Shown here piece by piece: positions 1 to 5,592 of a stretch of DNA of 8,820 nucleotides. Location: assembly GCA_937863945.1 (NCBI GenBank), contig CALMIB010000412.1:1-8820 (forward strand), given 5' to 3'. This DNA comes from an uncultured Longilinea sp. (GTDB lineage: Bacteria > Chloroflexota > Anaerolineae > Anaerolineales > Anaerolineaceae). Position numbers and translations under genes: made by a program. Every line of letters begins with the position of its first letter. Position 1 is the first letter of the stretch. A model generated the notes under the pieces. It was not told where the DNA came from. It ran no database searches and saw nothing but the letters and a program-made list of their open reading frames with translations.

Positions 1-155
1 GGGATGTTCCATTCCTGGGCGTACTCCTGCGCCTTCTCCAGCGACCTTGAGGCAACCGCGGCCCGCCGGTTGCGCCTGGAAATCCGCAAGGATGGGATCA
101 GGGCTTTGTTGATGCGGGCCGTTCCCAGCAACCCCCAGTGCAGAATTTTTTCCAT
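1..155 (-). CDS. Gfo/Idh/MocA-family oxidoreductase, N-terminal part (cut by left edge)
   Basis: The 51 complete codons visible begin MEKILHWGLLGTARIN and continue through IPSLRISRRNRRAAVASRSL to EWNIP at the window edge. Residues 8-16 (GLLGTARIN) form the glycine-rich first turn of a Rossmann fold for NAD(P), and AVASRS a few residues later is the end of the second beta strand, both typical of Gfo/Idh/MocA dehydrogenases, which oxidise or reduce sugars, inositols and related compounds in the cytoplasm. The catalytic domain is outside the window, so the substrate cannot be told. The ATG at 155-153 is chosen because AGGAGG (170-165) lies 9 bases upstream. The gene starts 6 bases after the recJ stop and is probably the next cistron of the same transcript, though its role appears unrelated to DNA repair. 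Confidence 0.88.
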   Translation of the reverse strand, partial: MEKILHWGLLGTARINKALIPSLRISRRNRRAAVASRSLEKAQEYAQEWNI

Positions 156-161
156 TGGGTT

Positions 162-2516
162 TCACCTCCTGGTTTTTGAGGCGGGCGGAGCAGCGTGCGA
201 TAACAGCCAGTTCGCGTCCGCGCGGCGGTAATAGGCGCGGTAGGCGGCGGTTTCATCCAGCAGGATGACCACGCGCCGCATGGCCGCCAGACCCGCGGCG
301 GTATCCATTTCGCCGCCGCTGGCAAACTGCACCTGGTTGGCGCCGCTGAACCGGCAGGTGATATCTCCCCGCGCTGCCAGCCAGTCCAGGCCGGCGCGTA
401 CGGTGGACTCGCGTTGGGCCGTAGCGGCAGCCAGCGCAGTCAGATCAGCCCTACCTTCACGCCGGTTGATGGCAAAGGCTGCCAGGCCTGCCAGCCGGCG
501 CAGAAAGGCCTCCGGCGCATCATCGGCGGCTGGGTACGCCATCAGGGTCACTTTTTCCGGGCGCACCATTTCCAGGGCAGCGGCCAGTTCCGCCGGGCCG
601 GGCGGGCTGGTGAAGATGACCAGTTCGGCTGCCGGGTGCAACTGATGGCGACCCGATCCTTTCCCCTTTGCTTCGCTGCCTTCCGCCCACACGGCAGCCT
701 CGCGGTGCTGCAGGATGTCGTTCAAGGCCTGTTCCGGGTCGATGGCATCGCGCCGATCTTCGATTTGATAGGTTTTGCCCGGCGATTGGAACTCAACCGG
801 CTTCTGGCGTTCGATCGGGCGGGCATGCAGCCACTCCATTTGCACCTGCGGCTGCCCGCGGTAATTGGATGCGCTCAAGGTATACGCCAGGTCAAACGCG
901 TCTTCGGGGCGCGGCGAGCCGCCGCCCTGCCACCAGATCACCCGCCGGGTGGCGCCATCCGGCGCTTCGACGATTAATTGCACGTGTTCGCCGGTGCGGC
1001 CCACCGTCGTTTCGCTGGCGATGTGCAGGTTGCGGGTGGCGAAGGTGAGCGGTGGATTGCCGGGGCCAAACGGCGCGAGCTGTTCCAGGGCTTCGACCAG
1101 CGGCAGGTCGATCTCCGGCAACTCGAGGAAGGCATCCACCACCAATTGCCTGAACACCGGCTCGCCGCCGGTCTGCGCCAGGATGGCGCGGTTGAGCCGT
1201 CGGTGGAAGGCGACCAGGTTCTCGGGGCGCACGCCCAGGCCGGCGGCCATGCGGTGCCCACCAAACCCGGCTACCAGCTCACCGCAGGCCGCGATGGCCT
1301 TGGTGATATTGATACCCTCCATCGAGCGCGCCGATCCGCGCGCCAGTTGGCCTTCGGGCGCGCTGAACAGGATGGCCGGCCGGTGATACAGTTCGACCAG
1401 CCGGTTGGCCACAATGCCGATCACGCCGGCGGGCCATTTGGGATGCGCCAGTACCAATGCGGGTTCGCGTAGCAGGGCTGGATTGCGTTCCACCTCGGCC
1501 CGGGCAGCCTGGAAGACCTGATCGGTGAGCAGTTTGCGGCGCGAATTCAAGCCCTCCAATCGGGCCGCGGTGACGTTGACCAGAGATGGATCGCTGCTGG
1601 TCAGGAAGTCAACCATCGGGTTGGCATCTTCCAGGCGGCCGACGGCGTTGAGGCGCGGACCGAGGACGAAGCCGATATGGGATGCGGACAGGTAATTGCC
1701 CTCCACATTGGCCTGTGCCAGCATGGCACGCAGCGCCGGTCGGATGGCCGCGCGCATTTGCTCCAATCCGCGCTGCACCAGGTAGCGGGTTTCGCCGCGC
1801 AGCAGGGCCAGGTCAGCCACCGATCCCAACGCCGCCAGGTCGGTGTATTGGGTCAGTTCGCGGCTCAGTCCCGCGCGGGTGAACAGGGCTTCAATCAGTT
1901 TGAAGGCGGTGCCCACGCCGCACAACGTGTAGAGCGGATGTTGGGGATTGACCCGCTGCGAATTGACCACGGCATGCGCGGATGGCAAGGTCTCTGGAAG
2001 GGTGTGATGGTCGGTGACGATCACATCCACACCTTGTTTTTGCGCATAGTCAATGGATTCGTGCGCGGTGATGCCGGTATCGCAGGTTAGCAGAAGTTGA
2101 ACGCCCTGGCGCAGGAACGTTTGCAGGCTGGCGAGCTGGATGCCGTGCGATTCGCGCGCGCGGACGGGGATGTAATAGACCACGTCGGCGTTCAAACGGC
2201 GCAGCGCCGAAACCAGCAGCGCCGTGGCCGATTGCCCGTCGACGTCGAAATCGCCCCAGACGCCAATGCGTTCGTGCTGGGCCAGCGCGCGTTCAATTCG
2301 CAGCACCGCCTGTTCCATATCCGGCAGTTCAAATGCGTCCGCGGGGGCGTAGGCAGAGGCGGACAGGAATGCCAGGGCTTCCTCCCGCGAGGACAGTCCG
2401 CGGCGGATCAACGTTTGAGCGACCAGTCGGTTGCCGCCGGATACCTCCAGCGCCCAGTCCGGCGGTTCCAGCGGGCCGGGTTCAATCCATTGCAGCAAAT
2501 CCACGGGAAGAGTCAT
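162..2516 (-). CDS. recJ: Single-stranded-DNA-specific exonuclease RecJ
   Basis: 784-residue DHH-family 5'-3' exonuclease that degrades single-stranded DNA with Mn2+ or Mg2+ in recombination, end resection and mismatch or base repair. Visible motifs in order: GDFDVDG (88-94), CDTGIT with D146, DHH (169-171), DLAALGSVAD (226-235), GPRLNAVGR (286-294), the DHHA1 motif GGHRMAAG (419-426), and the OB-fold entry FGPGN (483-487). All expected metal-binding Asp and His residues are present. It is about 200 residues longer than E. coli RecJ (577) and near the Bacillus type (about 786); residues about 630-784 form a RecJ_C-like extension, including a possible winged helix (about 690-730). The ATG at 2516 gives a normal N-terminus. 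It follows the nuclease gene by 5 bases without a clear Shine-Dalgarno, so it is probably translationally coupled. It acts in the cytoplasm, likely together with the upstream helicase and nuclease subunits. Confidence 0.97.
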   Translation of the reverse strand: MTLPVDLLQWIEPGPLEPPDWALEVSGGNRLVAQTLIRRGLSSREEALAFLSASAYAPADAFELPDMEQAVLRIERALAQHERIGVWGDFDVDGQSATALLVSALRRLNADVVYYIPVRARESHGIQLASLQTFLRQGVQLLLTCDTGITAHESIDYAQKQGVDVIVTDHHTLPETLPSAHAVVNSQRVNPQHPLYTLCGVGTAFKLIEALFTRAGLSRELTQYTDLAALGSVADLALLRGETRYLVQRGLEQMRAAIRPALRAMLAQANVEGNYLSASHIGFVLGPRLNAVGRLEDANPMVDFLTSSDPSLVNVTAARLEGLNSRRKLLTDQVFQAARAEVERNPALLREPALVLAHPKWPAGVIGIVANRLVELYHRPAILFSAPEGQLARGSARSMEGINITKAIAACGELVAGFGGHRMAAGLGVRPENLVAFHRRLNRAILAQTGGEPVFRQLVVDAFLELPEIDLPLVEALEQLAPFGPGNPPLTFATRNLHIASETTVGRTGEHVQLIVEAPDGATRRVIWWQGGGSPRPEDAFDLAYTLSASNYRGQPQVQMEWLHARPIERQKPVEFQSPGKTYQIEDRRDAIDPEQALNDILQHREAAVWAEGSEAKGKGSGRHQLHPAAELVIFTSPPGPAELAAALEMVRPEKVTLMAYPAADDAPEAFLRRLAGLAAFAINRREGRADLTALAAATAQRESTVRAGLDWLAARGDITCRFSGANQVQFASGGEMDTAAGLAAMRRVVILLDETAAYRAYYRRADANWLLSHAAPPASKTRR
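165..170 (-). promoter_or_regulatory. Strong Shine-Dalgarno for the oxidoreductase gene
   Basis: AGGAGG on the minus strand, directly abutting the recJ stop codon TGA (164-162) and 9 bases before the ATG at 155. It fixes the start of the oxidoreductase and lets ribosomes finishing recJ reload at once. It is much stronger than anything in front of recJ. Confidence 0.8.
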
Positions 2517-2521
2517 GTCGG

Positions 2522-3361
2522 CTAGAATTCGATTTCTTCGATTTCGTGAAAATCGAAATCGATTGAGGACAGGTCGCCTTCATCAGTAACATCGCCGTCG
2601 CCATCCTCCCAGGCGCCTGCCCGCTGGCCGCGCTCACAAAACGAGCGGTAGTTGCACAGGGGGCATTGGTGTTCCTGGTCGGCGGTCATCAGCATGGGCT
2701 GGTCCGCGCTGCGCACGATGGCATCGATCCAGGCCCGCAGCAGCTTTTCATCCGACCGGTACTGTTTTTCCGAATATGGAAACACCTGCGGGTTGTCAGG
2801 CTCGGCGGTGAACCAGTAGATCATCTCGATTTGATCCGGCTGCCAGGCTTCGCCGCCGTTCAATTGCGCACCGGCCAGGGCCAGCAGGAACGGATATAAA
2901 CGGGTCTGAACGCGTTCGCGCAACCGGGCAGTAGGGGTGCGCCGGCGGTTGGTTTTCCAATCGACAATCACGGCCCGCTTGCCGGGATCGACGGCCAGCA
3001 GGTCGTACTTTGCCAGCAGGCGGAACCCGGCAAATTGAGCCGCCAGCGTAAATTCGGGTTTGCGCAGCGGGGGCAGTTCGGTTTGCGGGTGGCGCAGGTA
3101 GGCCTGCCACCAGGTTTGCAGATTCGGGTCGCTGCCGGCGGATTCTTCCAGGATTTCAACCGGCAGGCCAAGCTGGTGTTGCTGCACCAGGCGATGGAAT
3201 TGCTCACCGAGCTGCATGTGACGTTCCTGCTCCAGGATGGGTTCGGATTGCACGGCCGGCCAGGCCATGCGCTCGAGGTGGCGCAACTGGAAGCGGCGCG
3301 GGCAATCCAGGTAATCCTGCAGGTTGTGCTGGCTGAAGACAAAATCAGAGGGGAGCGGCAT
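2522..3361 (-). CDS. Stand-alone PD-(D/E)XK nuclease with four-Cys iron-sulfur motif (AddB/RecB-nuclease-like)
   Basis: 279 residues starting MPLPSDFVFS. The nuclease core is complete: H56 in LGEQFHRLVQ, E103, D120 in AKYDLLAVD, D134-W-K136 in VIVDWKTN, and the QxxxY motif Q152-Y156. C20 near the N-terminus and C233/C236/C242 (CPLCNYRSFC) match the Fe-S staple of AddB and Cas4 nucleases. This family (PDDEXK_1) cuts DNA at the helicase in RecBCD/AddAB-type machines; here it is a separate protein next to two helicase-like subunits, so I infer that it is their nuclease. The last 28 residues contain 13 Asp/Glu, no Lys or Arg, and end in EEIEF. The ATG at 3361 shares one base with the upstream stop (TGATG) and has AAAGGA 8 bases upstream. 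An in-frame start at 3637 is rejected because the extra 92 residues merely overlap the helicase gene. A Cas4 role is unlikely, as no cas genes or repeats are present. Confidence 0.9.
   Translation of the reverse strand: MPLPSDFVFSQHNLQDYLDCPRRFQLRHLERMAWPAVQSEPILEQERHMQLGEQFHRLVQQHQLGLPVEILEESAGSDPNLQTWWQAYLRHPQTELPPLRKPEFTLAAQFAGFRLLAKYDLLAVDPGKRAVIVDWKTNRRRTPTARLRERVQTRLYPFLLALAGAQLNGGEAWQPDQIEMIYWFTAEPDNPQVFPYSEKQYRSDEKLLRAWIDAIVRSADQPMLMTADQEHQCPLCNYRSFCERGQRAGAWEDGDGDVTDEGDLSSIDFDFHEIEEIEF
2528..2545 (-). repeat. Perfect tandem duplication of 9 bp (GAAATCGAA x2)
   Basis: On the minus strand GAAATCGAA occurs twice back to back, followed by TTC TAG. It encodes EIE-EIE before the terminal Phe of the nuclease. 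On the plus strand it reads TTCGATTTC twice. One copy also forms an arm of the adjacent hairpin. Confidence 0.9.
2538..2562 (-). other. Inverted repeat / possible mRNA hairpin upstream of recJ
   Basis: TCGATTTCG (plus strand 2538-2546) and CGAAATCGA (2554-2562) are perfect 9-bp inverted arms with a 7-base loop. In the mRNA the hairpin lies inside the last codons of the nuclease and ends 21 bases before the recJ ATG, within reach of an initiating ribosome. The second copy of the tandem repeat (2529-2536) can form an alternative 8-bp stem with the same 5' arm. No U-tract follows, so it is not an intrinsic terminator. A function in coupling is inferred only. Confidence 0.5.
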
Positions 3362-5592
3362 CAAGGATTTCCTTTCCAACCGGATTGCAGGGCGATGATG
3401 GGCAGCGCCTGTTGCGATTCGCCGCGCCGGCCGGTGTTCCAGGTGACCACCAGCTCGCGCCGGGCGCGGGTGATGCCCACGTAGAGCACGCGCAGCCGCT
3501 CGGCAGAATACTCCATGCGGGCAGCCTGCGTGGCAGGACCGTCCTCCATGTGGACGCCCTGCAGGTCGTCGCGGGCGAGCGCCTTGAGCCGTTCGAGGGC
3601 TTCTGCTTCCAGATTCAACCGTCCGCGCACGAACCATTTTTCCGCGATGTAATTGTCGTATGGCTGGGCGGAGGGAAAATCATAGTTGTTGGCTGAAAGC
3701 AGGTACACGCGGTCCCATTCCAGCCCTTTGGCCTTGTGCAGGGTGGCCACCACCACCTGGCCTTTATAGCGTTCCGGGTCAAAGCCGGTATCTTCCTCGC
3801 TGAATCCGGGCAGGCGGCGTTCATTGCGTGCCACGCTGGAAAGCTCTTCGGCGAATTCGACCAATTGCCATTCAGGGTGCGAAATTGCCGCGCGTTCCAT
3901 CACCAACGCCAATTTGTGCGCCAGCGCCAGGTCCGCCGGGTTGACGAAGAGTTCCTGGCTGAGGGTCAGTAAGAGTTGATCCACCGGCAGCAGGGTGGCT
4001 TTGTGCCAGCGCGCGATCTGCACGCGGAAATCTTCCAGGATCTGGAGCACCCGGGGCGCCACCTGCCCCGCGGGCAGGCCGGCCAACCAGTCGGCGCCGG
4101 GGAGCGGTGCAAGGTAATCCTCCAGACGCGGGCAGCGTTCCAACAGGGCGGCCGCTGCGCGGAATTGCGCGCTGGCCTCTTTATTGTCGCCGGCGGCGAT
4201 CCGTCCCAGCTTTTTCAGCACGTCCTGGAGTTTGGCGGACGAACCTGGGTCGGCCAGGCAGCGCAGGCAGGCGGCCAGAACATCCGCGGTTTGGCGGGTG
4301 GATTGGCTGCTTTGCAGCAGTTCGACGTAGGGCACCTCGTGCTTCTTGAGGGCTTCGACGATCTTCGCGCCGCGTTCGTTGCGCGAGGTCAACACAGCCA
4401 CGGTCCAATCGGCATGATCGGGCAGCCAACGTTTAATCGAACGGGCGACGGTGTCAATTTCCTTTTCAGCCTCGTAGGCCTGACCCGACAGGAAAATCCC
4501 CTCCGGGTCGTCAGGCGGATTGGGCTGGGGATCGCCAGGTGGGGTGGGTTGGATGAGCGGCCGGGTGAGCGCGTCGCGCAGTTCGTCTACCGGGTGAGCG
4601 GCGTTGGTCCATTGGATCAGCGTGTTGGCCAGGTTAATGATGCTGCAGGTTGAGCGGCCCGAATTGGGCAGGCTGCGGGCGGTCACGCCGGGTTCGCGCA
4701 GGAAATCGCGCAGAAAGCGCGGGCTGGCTGTGGTGAAGGTTTCATAGATGGCCTGGTTGGGGTCGCCAACTCGCACCCAGTTGCCGTCCGAGCCCACCAG
4801 CAGTCGAAGAATCTGTTCCTGCAGGCTGCTGCTGTCCTGGGCTTCGTCCTCCAGGATGTAAGGCCAGCGGTAGTGCAGGCGGCGCAGGTACTCCGGGTCG
4901 GCCTGCAGCGCCTGCAGCGCCAGGCGGATCAGATCGGAAAAATCGATGGCGGAGCTGTAATTGAGCGAACGCTGATAATCGGCATACACATCTGCACCAA
5001 ATTGCAGCAGGGGATGCGGGGACTGAAGCTGCTTCAATTTCTGTTGCAGGTCAGCCGGGGTGAGCTGCAGGTCCTTGCACTGGCGGATGAAGCTGCGCGC
5101 CAGGCTGTTGGCGAGATCGAACCATTGCTTTTGAATGAACCGGTCCGACTCCAGATCCACTTCTGGCGCAGTCCAATCGGTGATGAACTCAGGGTGGATG
5201 CGCAGCCAGCTTGTCACAGCTGCATCCATCTTTTCCTGCGAATCGCGTTCGTCAACGATGGAGAACCGGTCAGAGAGGCCGACCAGGTCGGGCCGCTCGC
5301 GGACGATATCATGCGCCAGGCCGTGCAGCGTGCGAATGCGGTATCCCAGGTTGGGGATGAGTTTCTTCTCCTTCAGGAAGGCTGAGATGCGGGTGGAGAA
5401 GTTATCCACCGCGGAGTTGACCAACGTTACAACCAGGATCTCCTGATCGTCAAAGAGGTCGGCCTGCTCGATCAGTCGGGCGGCCAGGTAGGAAAGCGTG
5501 AAGGTTTTGCCGCTGCCGGGCACGGCCGAAACGCCCATTTTGCCGCCCGGATAGGCGACAATTTCTTCCTGTGCGGGGCGTAATCCGTTCAT
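3361..5592 (-). CDS. UvrD/PcrA-family (AddA-like) ATP-dependent SF1 helicase, no nuclease domain
   Basis: 743-residue superfamily 1A DNA helicase, expected to translocate 3'-5' on single-stranded DNA and separate strands with ATP. Motifs in order: Q-motif Q8, Walker A VPGSGKT (24-30, K29), motif Ia region VVTLVNSAVDNF (54-65), TLHGLAHDIV (88-97), Walker B LEDEAQD (247-253), motif III VGDPNQAIY (275-283), motif IV NSGRS (310-314), motif V TLHKAKGLEWD (617-627) and motif VI YVGITRAR (704-711) with the arginine finger. A proline- and aspartate-rich linker (about 349-364) precedes the 2A region. The protein ends 32 residues after motif VI, so the C-terminal nuclease domain of AddA or RecB is absent; the next gene supplies one. 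The ATG at 5592 overlaps the upstream stop by 4 bases (ATGA) and follows GGAGGAGG. It could alternatively be a general UvrD paralogue, but the gene context favours a resection role. Confidence 0.95.
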   Translation of the reverse strand: MNGLRPAQEEIVAYPGGKMGVSAVPGSGKTFTLSYLAARLIEQADLFDDQEILVVTLVNSAVDNFSTRISAFLKEKKLIPNLGYRIRTLHGLAHDIVRERPDLVGLSDRFSIVDERDSQEKMDAAVTSWLRIHPEFITDWTAPEVDLESDRFIQKQWFDLANSLARSFIRQCKDLQLTPADLQQKLKQLQSPHPLLQFGADVYADYQRSLNYSSAIDFSDLIRLALQALQADPEYLRRLHYRWPYILEDEAQDSSSLQEQILRLLVGSDGNWVRVGDPNQAIYETFTTASPRFLRDFLREPGVTARSLPNSGRSTCSIINLANTLIQWTNAAHPVDELRDALTRPLIQPTPPGDPQPNPPDDPEGIFLSGQAYEAEKEIDTVARSIKRWLPDHADWTVAVLTSRNERGAKIVEALKKHEVPYVELLQSSQSTRQTADVLAACLRCLADPGSSAKLQDVLKKLGRIAAGDNKEASAQFRAAAALLERCPRLEDYLAPLPGADWLAGLPAGQVAPRVLQILEDFRVQIARWHKATLLPVDQLLLTLSQELFVNPADLALAHKLALVMERAAISHPEWQLVEFAEELSSVARNERRLPGFSEEDTGFDPERYKGQVVVATLHKAKGLEWDRVYLLSANNYDFPSAQPYDNYIAEKWFVRGRLNLEAEALERLKALARDDLQGVHMEDGPATQAARMEYSAERLRVLYVGITRARRELVVTWNTGRRGESQQALPIIALQSGWKGNP
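4522..4548 (+). other. G-rich tract, possible G-quadruplex
   Basis: Four G-runs on the plus strand (GGG 4522-4524, GGGG 4527-4530, GGGG 4541-4544, GGG 4546-4548) with loops of 2, 10 and 1 bases. It lies in the template strand of the helicase gene and coincides with codons for the proline-rich linker, so codon composition alone may explain it. The 10-base loop is longer than the usual limit. Confidence 0.3.

Noticed and set aside
2522..3361. Cas4 of a CRISPR-Cas system
   Set aside because: The Cys pattern and nuclease motifs fit Cas4, but they fit AddB-type nucleases equally, and the neighbours are helicases and recJ. No repeats or other cas genes are seen.
3362..3637. N-terminal extension of the nuclease frame (start at 3637, 92 more residues)
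   Set aside because: The added segment is Arg/Pro/His-rich, typical of an off-frame reading, and overlaps the motif V/VI-coding part of the helicase gene. The ATG at 3361 has a Shine-Dalgarno and the TGATG junction.
4062..4078. Perfect 7-bp hairpin CCTGCCC-CGC-GGGCAGG as a terminator
   Set aside because: It lies in the middle of the helicase coding region, has no T-tract, and encodes GLPAGQ; it is expected by chance in GC-rich sequence.
3976..4653. 225-codon plus-strand open frame
   Set aside because: It is antisense to the UvrD-like helicase, whose motifs are all intact. Its translation shows no recognisable motif; long antisense frames are common in GC-rich genes.
4901..4918. 9-bp tandem repeat GCCTGCAGC x2
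   Set aside because: It simply encodes ALQALQA in a helix of the helicase; two copies only, with no sign of function.
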